NCBI RefSeq assembly: GCF_025770785.1
Contig: NZ_JANZLA010000003.1
Coordinates: 62,001 to 126,000 of the forward strand
From: Cellulomonas sp. SG140
GTDB taxonomy: Bacteria > Actinomycetota > Actinomycetes > Actinomycetales > Cellulomonadaceae
DNA length: 64,000 nucleotides
Direction: 5' to 3'
Numbering within the stretch: position 1 is the stretch's first letter; every line of letters starts with the position of its first letter. The notes under the pieces are model-generated. The model searched no databases and was not told the DNA's origin. It saw nothing but the letters and a program-made list of their open reading frames with translations. The position numbers and the translations under genes are program-made. Below, in pieces: positions 40,916-52,109 of this stretch.

Positions 40916-41875
40916 GTGCCCCAGGCGACTGTCCGCTGGTTCGACGCGGAGCGGGGCTTCGGCTTCCTCGCGCTCGGCGACGAGGCCGACGACCTGTTCG
41001 TCCACGCCTCCGAGGTGGTGGCCGGCGGCGGGCCGAACGCCCTGCGCGAGGGCCAGGTCGTCGAGTTCGAGGTGGGTCAGGGTGACCGCGGCCCGCAGGC
41101 GCGCCACGTCCGCGTGATCGGGGACCTCGCCGCCGATGCGCCGGTGGGCCTGCTCGGCACCGTCTCCTGGTACGAGCCGGGCAAGGGGTACGGCTTCGTC
41201 GCGCCTGACGGCGGCGGCGCGGAGATCTTCGTGCACAGCTCGGCCATCGTGACCGGTGGCGTGATCTCGCAGGGCCAGCGGGTGGCCTTCCTGGTGGTCG
41301 AGGGGGAGAAGGGGCCGCAGGCGGACCACCTGCTGCCGCTCGGCGCCGAGGCGGCCCAGCGCGTCGTGGCGTCCGACGGGGCAGACGGCACCGTGACCTG
41401 GTACGACGCGGACAAGGGCTTCGGGTTCGTCACCCCCGACTCCGGTGGTGAGGACGCCTTCGTCCACGTCCGGTCGCTCGCCGGCGGGATCGATGAGCTG
41501 TCCGAGGGCGATCGCGTCACCTTCGACGTTGCCGAGAGCGAGCGGGGACCACAGGCCCGCAACGTCCGCCTCGTGCGCGGCTCGGCACCGCGGGGTGCCT
41601 CGGCGGTGGCGGCGCGTGGCCGGTCGGCCGCGCCGGCGACGTCGGGTCGGTCGAGGGCGTCTGACGGCCTGGCGCGTGGCGGTGAGGGCGTCGTGGCGCG
41701 CTACGACGCCGATCGGGGGTTCGGTTTCATCACGCCGGACGCCGGTGGTGCGGACCTCTTCGTGCACGTGTCGGTGGTCAGGGGCGCGGAGGCGCTGCAG
41801 GAGGGCGACCGCGTCCGGTACAAGGTGCGACAGAGCGACCGGGGGCCGCAGGCCGACGGCGTCGAGCGGGTGTGA
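40916..41875 (+). CDS. Protein with four tandem cold-shock domains
   Basis: A 319-aa protein made of four CspA-like OB-fold domains: roughly 1-66, 77-143, 154-220 and 252-319, with a Ser/Ala/Arg linker before the fourth. Each repeats the RNP1-like core (RGFGFLAL, KGYGFVAP, KGFGFVTP, RGFGFITP) and RNP2-like core (DLFVHAS, EIFVHSS, DAFVHVR, DLFVHVS), then a GPQA motif. Usual bacterial Csp proteins have one domain of about 67 aa. Probable RNA/ssDNA-binding chaperone with multivalent contact. GTG 40916 follows AGAAGGAG at 6 nt. Confidence 0.88.
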   Translation: MPQATVRWFDAERGFGFLALGDEADDLFVHASEVVAGGGPNALREGQVVEFEVGQGDRGPQARHVRVIGDLAADAPVGLLGTVSWYEPGKGYGFVAPDGGGAEIFVHSSAIVTGGVISQGQRVAFLVVEGEKGPQADHLLPLGAEAAQRVVASDGADGTVTWYDADKGFGFVTPDSGGEDAFVHVRSLAGGIDELSEGDRVTFDVAESERGPQARNVRLVRGSAPRGASAVAARGRSAAPATSGRSRASDGLARGGEGVVARYDADRGFGFITPDAGGADLFVHVSVVRGAEALQEGDRVRYKVRQSDRGPQADGVERV

Positions 41876-41887
41876 GCCCCACCCGGC

Positions 41888-42217
41888 TCAGTCAGCCGGG
41901 GCGACGTAGTACCAGCGTCCGTGCTCGCGGACGAAGCGGGACCGCTCGTGCATGACCTCGACGCCGCCGGTCGGCAGGACGTACGTCGCCCGGAACTCGA
42001 CTATGCCGGCGTCGTCCTCCGGTCCGCCGTCGACGACGTCGACGACCTGCAGGCCGCGCCACACCGGGTTGTCGGTCAGGTCGAGCGACGTCGGGCGCGT
42101 CGACCGATGCCATGAGTCGAGCAGCCAGGCCGCGTCGCCGTCGCGGAACGCGGCGAACCGCGACCGCATCAGGGCCTCGGCCGTGTCGAACGCCGGACGG
42201 CTCGACGACCCGCTCAC
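41888..42217 (-). CDS. YchJ-like (UPF0225/NTF2-like) protein
   Basis: A 109-aa protein matching the C-terminal NTF2-like part of YchJ: EALMRSRFAAFRDGDAAWLL, SWHRSTRPTSLDL, and RFVREHGRWYYV. YchJ proteins normally also carry SEC-C zinc motifs with CPC at the N-terminus; these are absent here, so this is the short actinobacterial form. GTG 42215-42217 follows GGAGG. Function unknown. It is divergent from the ATPase operon. Confidence 0.75.
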   Translation of the reverse strand: MSGSSSRPAFDTAEALMRSRFAAFRDGDAAWLLDSWHRSTRPTSLDLTDNPVWRGLQVVDVVDGGPEDDAGIVEFRATYVLPTGGVEVMHERSRFVREHGRWYYVAPAD

Positions 42218-42303
42218 CGCCACCTCCGTCCGAACGTTCCGCTGCCGCGGAGACGCTACAAGCCTCCAGCTTCGTGGCGGTAGGCACCGGGGAGCGACCA
42301 CCA

Positions 42304-42317
42304 CGGTCTTTAGGCCC
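42304..42317. promoter_or_regulatory. DosR/DevR-like box upstream of the A/V-ATPase operon
   Basis: CGGTCTTTAGGCCC matches 11 of 14 positions of GGGACTTTAGTCCC. It lies 70 nt before the first ATPase gene. An overlapping inverted repeat, GGCCCTG-TAC-CAGGGCC (42313-42329), could be a second site or an alternative operator. No clear -10 can be fixed. Confidence 0.4.
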
Positions 42318-42386
42318 TGTACCAGGGCCGGAGAGCGGCACCAGGGTGGAAGGAGCCGAGAGAGCCGTCCTGGAGGGAGGCTCGGG

Positions 42387-42833
42387 ATGCCACGCGTTCC
42401 CGGTCCGCTGCGGAGGTTCCTCCCCGCCGGGGCTCCGGGTCCGGCGGCCGTCGCCGGCGTGCCGCAGGACCGCGTCGCGGACGCGATCGCCGAGCTCGAG
42501 CCCGTGTTCGCCCGGCTGGCACCGACGGAGCTGCTGTGCGACAGGATCGTCGAGCGGGGCAGGCTGGACGTCGAGGAGCTGCGCAGGCGTGCGGGGGACG
42601 AGGTCCGGAGCATCGCGGCCACGGCGGAGCAGCGAGCGGCCGGTGAGCGCGCCGACGCGGCGGCACGCGCCCAGGAGGTCGGTCGGCAGGTGTCGGACGC
42701 CGAGCTTGCGGCCGCGCGAGCGCGCGCCGCACGGCTGCGTGCGCACGCCGAGCAGTGCATGGGGGACTACGTCGCTCGGATCGCCGCAGCCGTCACCGAG
42801 CTGGTCGACGCGGCCGAGGACGACCGGCGATGA
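42387..42833 (+). CDS. A/V-type ATPase peripheral stalk subunit (G/H-like)
   Basis: A 148-aa protein, first of the ATPase operon. The C-terminal two-thirds is an Ala/Arg/Glu-rich helix (RAAGERADAAARAQEVGRQV) predicted to be coiled coil, as in AhaH/NtpF-like stator subunits. The N-terminus (PRVPGPLRRFLPAG) is Pro-rich. Assignment is by position and composition, not by a diagnostic motif. ATG 42387 follows GGAGGGAGG. The stop overlaps the next gene. Confidence 0.6.
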   Translation: MPRVPGPLRRFLPAGAPGPAAVAGVPQDRVADAIAELEPVFARLAPTELLCDRIVERGRLDVEELRRRAGDEVRSIAATAEQRAAGERADAAARAQEVGRQVSDAELAAARARAARLRAHAEQCMGDYVARIAAAVTELVDAAEDDRR

Positions 42834-43739
42834 GCACGGGGTGGGTCGCCGTCGGGGTCCGGTCCACGGCGATGCGACGGCGCAGGCTCGGCCCGGAGGC
42901 GATCCGCGCTCTGGCGGCCCGGCCCTCGTTGGCTGCGGCGCTGGCGGAGCTCGGCACCGGGCCGTACGCCCACGACGTGCGTCCGGACCAGACGCTCGCC
43001 GAGGCGCAGCGCGCCGTCGTGGCCACCTTCGTCTGGAACGTACGTGTCCTGGCCGGGTGGGCACCGCGGGACGGGGTGGTGATGCTGCGCGCCCTGACGG
43101 CACCGGTCGAGGCCCTCAACATCGACGAGCACCTGCAGCGCGGGAGGGAACCGGTGCCTCCCGCGCCGTACCAGCTCGGCGCGCTCGCGACCGCCTGGCC
43201 TCGCCTGGCGGCCACGGCCGGTGTGCCGGCCCTCAGAAGCGTGCTGGCGCAGTCCAGCTGGGACGACCCCGGCAGCGACGATCCCCACGACGTCTCCGTG
43301 GCGATCCGGCTGTCCGCAGCCGGGCGGATCCTCGTCGACGTCCCGAAGGCGCGTACGTGGGCATCGGCTGCGGCCGCCCTCGTCCTCGCCCGCGAGCTGG
43401 CGTACCGGGCTGCTCCACCCCGCACCCGCGTGCGCTTCCTCGCCTCGCGGGTGCTCGGACCCGCCGCGGGCGGCGCCCTCTCGCTCCAGGAGCTGGCGGG
43501 CGCCCTGCCGCCCGCCGCTCGGTGGGCGCTGGCCGACGTCAGCGCGCCGGAGCAGCTGTGGCGTGCTGAGGCGGGCTGGTGGGCGCGCGTCGACCGGGAG
43601 GCCGCTGCGATGGCCGATCGAGATGCCGCCGGTGCGGGGGCGCTCGTCGGGACCGTCGCGCGGCTCGCGGTCGACGCGTGGCGGGTGCGAGCGGCGCTGG
43701 AGCTCGCAGCACGGGGTGGGCACGTCGCGGAGGACTTCG

Positions 43740-43753
<14 letters not shown>
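42830..43753 (+). CDS. A/V-type ATPase subunit C (AC39/d-like)
   Basis: A 307-aa protein, mostly helical, with repeated patterns FVWNVRVLAGW and RLAVDAWRVRAALELAARG that resemble the helical bundles of the AC39/C subunit linking the central rotor to the membrane ring. Length is near the family norm (about 330). Sequence identity is low and the call rests on operon position between stalk and I subunits. ATG 42830 overlaps the upstream stop. Confidence 0.65.
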
Positions 43754-45788
<2,035 letters not shown>

Positions 45789-45792
<4 letters not shown>

Positions 45793-46322
45793 CCGCCAGC
45801 ACGGCGACCCCTCCCGGTGAGATCCGGGCCGCGGACCCGCTCGAACCGCTCGAGCAGGCGCTGCTGCGCCGGGCGGCTGCCGATGCCGACGCGGCCCGGG
45901 CGGAGGCCGAGCTCTCCGCGCGGACGCAGACGGCGGCGGCACGCGCGCAGGCGGCCGAGGTCCTGGACCGGGCGCGTGCCGCCGGCGAGGCGGATGCCGA
46001 GCGACGGCAGGCCCTGGACCTGGCCCGAGCACGTCGCGAGGCGCAGCACATCGTCCTGGCGGCGCAGCGCGCGGCGTACGAGCAGCTGTGCACGGCAGCG
46101 CGTGCCGCGGTGCAGGAGCTGCTGGCCGAGCCCGGCCGGCAGGCGCGGCTCGGTGCGCTCGTGGTGGACCGGCTCGGCACCGAGGTGCGGCTGGAGCCGC
46201 ACCCGTCCGGCGGCGTGGTCGGCGTGGCGGCGGACGGACGTCGCGTCGACGCCTCGGTCGACGCGCTGGTCGCGCACGCTCTCGCCCGGCTCGACCTGGC
46301 GGCCTTGTGGGACGACCGATGA
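45789..46322 (+). CDS. A/V-type ATPase subunit E
   Basis: A 177-aa stator subunit: a long Ala/Arg/Glu helix (about 20-95) followed by a globular C-terminal domain (VVDRLGTEVRLEPHPSGGVV, GVAADGRRVDASVDALVAHA) with the typical E-subunit pattern of GG-V and D-R-V/I-D-x-S. It forms peripheral stalks with the G/H protein. ATG 45789 overlaps the F-subunit stop. Confidence 0.8.
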
Positions 46323-48028
46323 GCGGCCGGGTGACCCGGGTCAGCGGTCCACTGGTCGAGGTGGACGGTCTGGACGGCGTCGCGATGGCCGAGGTGGTCG
46401 CGCTGGGACAGGCGCGGCTGCCGGGCGAGGTCGTGGCGATCGAGGACCGGGTCGTCTCGGTGCAGGCCTACGAGTACACGGGCGGCCTGGCGGTCGGGGA
46501 CCCGGTCGAGGCGTTGGGGCACCCGTTGTCCGCCACCCTCGGTCCGCAGCTGCTGGGTGGCGTGTTCGACGGCCTGCTCCGTCCGCTGTCCGACGCGCCG
46601 ACGTGGCTCGGTGCGCGCACCCGCCACGAGGCGGGGAGGAGCGAACGGGAGTGGCGCCCCGCGATCGCGGTCGGCGAGCACGTCGGCGACGGCGCCCTGC
46701 TGGGCACGGTGCCGGCGGGCGGGCTCGACTACCGGGTCCTGGCACCGCCGGGGGTGTCGGGCACGGTCGAGCACGTCGCGGCCGCCGGTGCCCACGGCAC
46801 GGAGGACGTGGTCGCGGTGGTCGGCGGCGTCGAGGTCATGATGAGCCAGCGGTGGCCGGTCCGCCGCCCTCGACCGGTGCGCGAGCGCCTGGCGGCAGCA
46901 GCTCCGCTGGTCACGGGCCAGCGGGTGCTCGACGCGGTCTTCCCCCTCGCGCAGGGCAGCACTGCGGCGGTGCCGGGCGGCTTCGGCACGGGCAAGACGA
47001 TGCTGCTGCAGCAGATCGCCAAGTGGTGCGACGCCGACGTGATCGTCTACATCGGCTGCGGCGAGCGCGGCAACGAGATGGCGGACGTGCTCGACGAGCT
47101 CGGCGAGCTGACCGACCCGCGGACCGGTCGACTGCTCGCCGACCGCACGGTGATCATCGCCAACACCTCGAACATGCCGATGATGGCCCGCGAGGCGAGC
47201 ATCTACAGCGGGGTCACCGTCGCCGAGCACTTCCGCGACATGGGCTACCACGCGGTGGTCATCGCCGACTCGACGTCCCGCTGGGCGGAGGCCCTGCGGG
47301 AGCTCGGCTCCCGCTCGGGCGCACTGCCCGCGGAGGAGGGGTACCCGGCGTCCCTGTCGTCCGCGCTGGCTGCCTTCTACGAACGAGCGGGTCGCGCGGT
47401 GACGCTCGGTGGCGCCACCGCGTCCGTGACGATCATCGGCGCCGTGTCTCCCGCCGGTGGGGACACCACCGAACCGGTGACCGCCCAGACCGAGCGCTTC
47501 GTCCGCGCCCTGTGGAGCCTCGACCGCGGCCTCGCCTACGCCCGGCACTACCCCGCTGTGGCGTGGTCGGGGTCCTTCTCGCGGGACGCCGAGGGGCTGG
47601 CTGCCTGGTACGCCACCAACGGTGACCCGGGCTGGGGCGCTCGTCGCGCCCGGGTCACCACCCTCCTGGCGGAGGCCGACCGCCTGGGCGAGCTCGCCGA
47701 GCTGGTCGGCGCCGGGTCCCTGCCCGGCCACGAGCGCGTCGTCCTGCTGGCGGGCCGCCTGCTGCGCGAAGGGGTGCTGCAGCAGAACGCGCTCTCGGAC
47801 AACGACGCGCGATGCGCACCGGCGAAGACGGCCGCGCTCATCGATGCGGTGCTCGACGTCGTCGACCGGTGCGAGGCGGCGATCGAGGGCGGCAGCACCG
47901 CGACGGAGATCGAGGAGCTCGACTTCTCGCCGCTGCTGCGCGCGGCACCGGAGACCCCGCCCGACGGGGCCGCCGGCATCGCGGTCCGTCGCCAGCAGCA
48001 GCTCGACCGGTTGGCGGCGCTGCCATGA
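46319..48028 (+). CDS. atpA: A/V-type ATPase catalytic subunit A
   Basis: A 569-aa catalytic subunit. Features are the N-terminal barrel (GRVTRVSGPLVEV), the non-homologous insert region, Walker A GGFGTGKT (about 220-227), GCGERGNEMADVL with the catalytic Glu, ADSTSRWAEALRE and FPLAQGSTAAVPG. Length fits A-type (580-590 aa) rather than F-type beta. It shares a 4-nt overlap with both neighbours. It hydrolyses or makes ATP depending on ion gradient. Confidence 0.95.
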   Translation: MSGRVTRVSGPLVEVDGLDGVAMAEVVALGQARLPGEVVAIEDRVVSVQAYEYTGGLAVGDPVEALGHPLSATLGPQLLGGVFDGLLRPLSDAPTWLGARTRHEAGRSEREWRPAIAVGEHVGDGALLGTVPAGGLDYRVLAPPGVSGTVEHVAAAGAHGTEDVVAVVGGVEVMMSQRWPVRRPRPVRERLAAAAPLVTGQRVLDAVFPLAQGSTAAVPGGFGTGKTMLLQQIAKWCDADVIVYIGCGERGNEMADVLDELGELTDPRTGRLLADRTVIIANTSNMPMMAREASIYSGVTVAEHFRDMGYHAVVIADSTSRWAEALRELGSRSGALPAEEGYPASLSSALAAFYERAGRAVTLGGATASVTIIGAVSPAGGDTTEPVTAQTERFVRALWSLDRGLAYARHYPAVAWSGSFSRDAEGLAAWYATNGDPGWGARRARVTTLLAEADRLGELAELVGAGSLPGHERVVLLAGRLLREGVLQQNALSDNDARCAPAKTAALIDAVLDVVDRCEAAIEGGSTATEIEELDFSPLLRAAPETPPDGAAGIAVRRQQQLDRLAALP

Positions 48029-49422
48029 GCACCACCGACTGGTTCCCCGTCCGCTACGCGGGTGTGCGGGACCTGCGCGGACCGCTCCTCGTGGTGCGCG
48101 GCGTGGAGCGGGTCGGCTGGGACGAGTTCGCCGTCGTCCGGGTGGTCGGTTCGGCCGGTGAGCCGGAGCGCCACGGCCTGGTGCTCGAGGTCGACCACGA
48201 CCTCGCGGTGGTGCAGGTCCTCGAGGGCACGGACGGGCTGGCGCCCGGCAGGACGGAGGTGGCGTTCGCCGGTGCACCGCTGCGGGTGCCGATCGGTCCC
48301 GGGTGGCTCGGCCGGGTCTGCAACGGGCGCGGGGAGCCGGTCGACGGTGGTCCGCCGATCGTGGCGACCAGGACGGCGCCCGTCGCGGGCAGCCCGCTGA
48401 ACCCGGTGCACCGACGACCGCCGGCGGAGCCGGTGCTCACCGGGATCTCCGCGATCGACGCGCTGATGACGCTCGTCCGCGGTCAGAAGCTCCCGATCTT
48501 CTCGGCCGCCGGCCTGCCGCACCTCGAGCTGGCCGCGCAGATCGCCGCCCAGTCCACGTCGGGCGACGAGCCCTTCTGCGTCGTCTTCGCCGCGATGGGG
48601 TTGACGCACCCCGATGCGGACGCGGTCCGTGCGCGCCTGGAGGAGCGATCGGCGGCCGGTGAGCTGGTGCTGCTGCTCAACACCGCCGACGACCCCGTGA
48701 TCGAGCGGATCCTGACCCCGCGGATCGCCTTGACCGTCGCCGAGGACCTCGCCTTCGAGCAGCACCGCCACGTGCTCGTCGTCCTGGCCGACATGACGAG
48801 CTATGCCGAGGCGCTTCGTGAGGTGGCCGCGGCCCGCGGCGAGATGCCCGGCCGCCGGGCGTACCCCGGGTACCTCTACAGCGACCTGGCCTCGCTGTAC
48901 GAGCGCTGCGGCCAGATCCGTGGGGTCGCCGGCTCGCTGACCGTCGTCCCGGTGCTCACCATGCCCGGGGGCGACATCACCCACCCGGTGCCTGACCTCA
49001 CCGGCTACATCACCGAGGGCCAGATCGTTCTCACCCCGCAGGTGCACGCTCGTGGCATCTACCCGCCGGTGGACCCCTTGTCGTCCCTGTCGCGGCTGAT
49101 GCGCAGCGGTGCCGGTGCGGGTCGTACGCGCGAGGACCACCTGGAGGTCGCCGCCCAGCTGCTGGCGGGGCTGGCCCGCGCACGCCAGGTCCAGCAGCTG
49201 GCGGAGATCGTGGGGGAGGCCGCGCTCAACGGCACGGACCAGCTGTACCTGGAGTTCGCCACCGCCTTCGAGCGCGTGCTGACCGACCAGGGCCAGGGAG
49301 AACGACGAACGCTGGACGAGACCCTGGAACGGTGCTGGCAGGTCCTCACGGTCCTGCCGGCGCGGGAGCTGACGATGCTGTCCCGCCGGTTCCTCGCGCA
49401 GCATCCGCGGACCGAGGGGTAG
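48025..49422 (+). CDS. atpB: A/V-type ATPase subunit B
   Basis: A 465-aa non-catalytic nucleotide-binding subunit. VRDLRGPLLVVRGVE starts the barrel; GISAIDALMTLVRGQKLPIFS replaces the P-loop, as normal for B subunits; LADMTSYAEALREVAAARGE and GRRAYPGYLYSDLASLYERC are diagnostic. ATG 48025 is inside the A-subunit stop. The D subunit starts 3 nt after the stop. Confidence 0.95.
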   Translation: MSTTDWFPVRYAGVRDLRGPLLVVRGVERVGWDEFAVVRVVGSAGEPERHGLVLEVDHDLAVVQVLEGTDGLAPGRTEVAFAGAPLRVPIGPGWLGRVCNGRGEPVDGGPPIVATRTAPVAGSPLNPVHRRPPAEPVLTGISAIDALMTLVRGQKLPIFSAAGLPHLELAAQIAAQSTSGDEPFCVVFAAMGLTHPDADAVRARLEERSAAGELVLLLNTADDPVIERILTPRIALTVAEDLAFEQHRHVLVVLADMTSYAEALREVAAARGEMPGRRAYPGYLYSDLASLYERCGQIRGVAGSLTVVPVLTMPGGDITHPVPDLTGYITEGQIVLTPQVHARGIYPPVDPLSSLSRLMRSGAGAGRTREDHLEVAAQLLAGLARARQVQQLAEIVGEAALNGTDQLYLEFATAFERVLTDQGQGERRTLDETLERCWQVLTVLPARELTMLSRRFLAQHPRTEG

Positions 49423-49425
49423 CCC

Positions 49426-50055
49426 GTGCCGGTCGCCCGCTCCGTCCCACCCGGCCGCGCCGGGCGCCTGTGGCTGCGCGCGCGCCTCGGCACGGCGCAG
49501 AAGGGCCGTGACCAGCTCGACCGCAAGCTGCGCATCCTCCTGCCCGAGCACCAGCGCCTGCAGACCCGGCTGGAGCGACGCGAGGCAGCCTGGTCGCAGG
49601 CGTACGCCGAGGCGCAGACGTGGCTGCTGCGAGCCGTGCTGCTCGGCGGTGAGGACGTGGTGCGGTGCGCCGCGCCCTCGGGGACGGCGGAGGTCGAGGT
49701 GGTCTGGACCTCGGCGATGGGCCTGAGCTATCCGGATGACGTCCTGGTCCGCACCGCGCCGAGCGACGGGGCGGTCCTGGCGGGGAACGCGGCCGTCGTC
49801 CCGGCGACGGCCGCTTTCCAGGCTGCCCTGCTCGCCGGTGCCCGCGCCGCCGCCGCCCGTGAGGCCGTGGACCGGCTCGCCGCCGAGATCGCGGTCACCC
49901 GGCGCCGGATGCGGGCCCTCGACAAGCGGTGGCTGCCGTGGCTGCGGGAGCGACTCGCGGCCCTGGAGCTCACTCTCGAGCAGACGGAGCAGGAGGACGG
50001 CATGCGGCTGCGCCGAGCCGTCAGCGGCACGGTCGACAGGAGGTCGCAGCCATGA
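49426..50055 (+). CDS. A/V-type ATPase subunit D
   Basis: A 209-aa central-shaft subunit, two long helices forming an antiparallel coiled coil: N-terminal RLRARLGTAQKGRDQLDRKL-like segment and a C-terminal helix ending LEQTEQEDGMRLRR. The pattern K(G)RDxLDxK-L is conserved in NtpD/VatD. It starts at GTG 49426 and overlaps the universal stress gene at its stop. Confidence 0.88.
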   Translation: MPVARSVPPGRAGRLWLRARLGTAQKGRDQLDRKLRILLPEHQRLQTRLERREAAWSQAYAEAQTWLLRAVLLGGEDVVRCAAPSGTAEVEVVWTSAMGLSYPDDVLVRTAPSDGAVLAGNAAVVPATAAFQAALLAGARAAAAREAVDRLAAEIAVTRRRMRALDKRWLPWLRERLAALELTLEQTEQEDGMRLRRAVSGTVDRRSQP

Positions 50056-50501
50056 TCGAACGGATCCTGGTCGCCATCGACGACACATCCGACTCGTTGG
50101 CCGCCGCACGGTTGGCCATCGAGCTGGCCACCGCCCTGCACGCCGAGCTTCGGGCCGTGCACGTCGAGATCGACCACGGCCTGCCCAAGGTGGTCCAGGC
50201 GGCGAGCGGTGAACCGGGTGCCGACGCGCGTCTCGCTGAGGCGGGCGTCGCGATGCTGCACCGGGTCGGCGCCCTCGCGGCGGCTGCACGTCTCGAGCTG
50301 CAGACGCGGGTGCTCACCGGAGAGATCGCTCCGGCGATCCTGCACGAGGCCCGGCAGTGGCAGGCCGACCTGGTGGTGCTGGGCAAGTCCTCCCGTTCGG
50401 CCAGCGGCGAGCCGTACATCGGCGCGCGGTCACGACACGTCCTGGAGTTCGCCGACCAGCCGGTGGTGATCGTGCCGCCGCCCGTGGCCCCGACGCGCTA
50501 G
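50052..50501 (+). CDS. Universal stress protein (UspA family)
   Basis: A 149-aa single-domain USP (ERILVAIDDTSDSLAAARLA; ADLVVLGKSSRS; RHVLEFADQPVVIVPP). The ATP-binding G-2X-G-9X-G pattern is altered (GKSSRSASGEPYIGARS), so nucleotide binding is uncertain. It is the last gene of the ATPase operon, overlapping the D subunit, so it is made with the pump. Its TAG shares the palindrome CTAG with the stop of the convergent sigma gene. Confidence 0.87.
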   Translation: MIERILVAIDDTSDSLAAARLAIELATALHAELRAVHVEIDHGLPKVVQAASGEPGADARLAEAGVAMLHRVGALAAAARLELQTRVLTGEIAPAILHEARQWQADLVVLGKSSRSASGEPYIGARSRHVLEFADQPVVIVPPPVAPTR

Positions 50502-51718
50502 GTGCGCTCGGTGCCGTGCCGGTGCAGCGGACCGCTCGCCGCGCGGGCGTCGCTTCGGTGGCGGAGGAAGTCGGCGACGCCCGGGTCGGCTGCGAGGTCG
50601 GCCGCCCGGCGGTACGCCTCGGCCGCGTCGCGACCGGCGCGCGCGAGGAGGTCGGCTCGGGCCGCCCAGTACGGCTGGAATTCGTCGGCGGTGGTGGGCA
50701 GGGCGGCGAGGCCGGCGTCCGGGCCGTCGATCCGTCCCGTGACGACGGCGGAGGCGACCTGCGCGCCGAGCGTCGGGGCCGTCGCCAGGAGCGCGGCGTA
50801 CAGGGTCCGCAGCGCGGCCCAGCTCGTCGTGCCGGTCCGGCGGCGTTCGCAGTGCACCGCCTGGATCGCCGCCTCGAGCTGGAACCGACCGGGAGGTGCG
50901 GCGGACCGCGCGCGGCGCAGGTAGCCCTCGCCCTCCGCGATCAGGTCCTCGTCCCAACCGGTCGCGTCCTGCTCGTCGAGCGGGACGAAGACGCCCTCGG
51001 CCCGCCGGGCGAGGGTCAAGGTGGTGAGGGCCGCGAGGGACCACGCCTCGGGCTCGTCGCCCAGCAGCGTGGCCAGGGTCACCGCGAGGTAGCGCGCCTC
51101 GCCTGCGAGCGTCTCGCGCCCGCCTCGCCAGGACAGGGCGGCGCAGCCGTAGACCGCCTCGAGGACGGCCGGGAGGCGCTCGGGCATCAGGCGGCGGTCC
51201 GGGACGGCGAACGGGATGCCGGCGTCCCGGATGCGCCTCTTGGCGCGGACCAGCCGCTGCGCCATCGTGGCCGGCGGCACCGCGAAGGCCCGGCCGATCT
51301 GGGCGGCGTCGAACCCGAGCACCGTCTGCAGCATGAGGGGCGCGCGGAGGGACTCGTCGATGGCGGGATGGGCGCACACGAAGAGCAGCTCGAGGCGCCG
51401 GTCGCCGATGGCGAGGGGGTCGAGGTCCGCGAACGGGTCGACGGCGCCGCCGTGGTGCGCGAGCGGCACCGAGCGGCGGGCTGCGGCGGACCGCCACACG
51501 TCGCGCTGCCGGTTGCGGGCCACGGTGAGCAGCCACCCCTCGGGGTTCGTCGGGACCCCGACCTCGGGCCAGCGGCGCAGGGCCTCCTCGAAGGCGCCGG
51601 ACAAGGCGTCCTCCGCCGTGGCGAGGTCGCGCGTCGGGGCCGCGAGCAGGGAGACGAGCCGCCCGTAGGACGCCCGGGCGGCCCGCTCGGCGGCCGCCCG
51701 GGCGTCCGGGTGGTTCAC
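50498..51718 (-). CDS. ECF sigma factor with C-terminal extension (DGPF-associated, ECF42-like)
   Basis: A 406-aa sigma-70-like factor. The sigma2 region is ASYGRLVSLLAAPTRDLATA and WPEVGVPTNPEGWLLTVARN, and sigma4 is LMLQTVLGFDAAQIGRAFAV with PATMAQRLVRAKRRI. The roughly 230-residue helical (TPR-like) C-terminal extension, together with an adjacent DGPF protein, marks the ECF42 type, which lacks a classical anti-sigma factor. GTG 51716-51718 overlaps the DGPF stop. Targets unknown, often the operon itself. Confidence 0.85.
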   Translation of the reverse strand: MNHPDARAAAERAARASYGRLVSLLAAPTRDLATAEDALSGAFEEALRRWPEVGVPTNPEGWLLTVARNRQRDVWRSAAARRSVPLAHHGGAVDPFADLDPLAIGDRRLELLFVCAHPAIDESLRAPLMLQTVLGFDAAQIGRAFAVPPATMAQRLVRAKRRIRDAGIPFAVPDRRLMPERLPAVLEAVYGCAALSWRGGRETLAGEARYLAVTLATLLGDEPEAWSLAALTTLTLARRAEGVFVPLDEQDATGWDEDLIAEGEGYLRRARSAAPPGRFQLEAAIQAVHCERRRTGTTSWAALRTLYAALLATAPTLGAQVASAVVTGRIDGPDAGLAALPTTADEFQPYWAARADLLARAGRDAAEAYRRAADLAADPGVADFLRHRSDARAASGPLHRHGTERT

Positions 51719-52092
51719 CCGTTCGGCACCCACACGCCCTCGACCGTGTGGGTCGCACCGGGGCGGATCTCGACGGCACCCCACTGGACCGGCGGCGCCC
51801 GCCTGGCCCACTCGATCGCCGCGTCGAGGTCGGGCACGTCGATCACGATCGTCCCGCCGAGCTGGTCCTTGGTGTCCGCGAAGGGCCCGTCCTGCACCCG
51901 CAGGGCGCCGTCGCGCACCCGCACGGTCGTGCTCGACACCGACGGTTGCAGCACCTCCGCCGCGACCAGGACCTTGGCGGCCTGCAGGGTGGCCGCGTAG
52001 CTGGCGAACGCCTCCATGCCCTGGGCGATCGCCTCGGCGCCGATCGTCTCGGCGGACTCCTCCGGGTAGTGCAGCAGCAGCGTGTAGCGCAT
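51715..52092 (-). CDS. DGPF-domain (YCII-related) protein
   Basis: A 125-aa protein with the eponymous DGPFADTKDQLGG motif and MRYTLLLHYPEES start. DGPF proteins are conserved partners of ECF42-type sigma factors; their role is not known. ATG 52090-52092 is chosen because GGAGA is correctly spaced; a TTG at 52113 overlapping the upstream stop is the alternative. It lies between the reductase and the sigma factor. Confidence 0.85.
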   Translation of the reverse strand: MRYTLLLHYPEESAETIGAEAIAQGMEAFASYAATLQAAKVLVAAEVLQPSVSSTTVRVRDGALRVQDGPFADTKDQLGGTIVIDVPDLDAAIEWARRAPPVQWGAVEIRPGATHTVEGVWVPNG

Positions 52093-52109
52093 GTGACTCT
52101 CCGCTCGGC

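Noticed and set aside
42228..42242. CCGAACGTTCCG near the YchJ-like gene as a LexA box
   Set aside because: The half-sites abut without the required 4-nt spacer.
47548..50289. A 913-aa minus-strand open frame across the ATPase B and D genes
   Set aside because: Same antisense artefact; product is Arg/Pro-rich without motifs, and the plus-strand genes have clear catalytic motifs.
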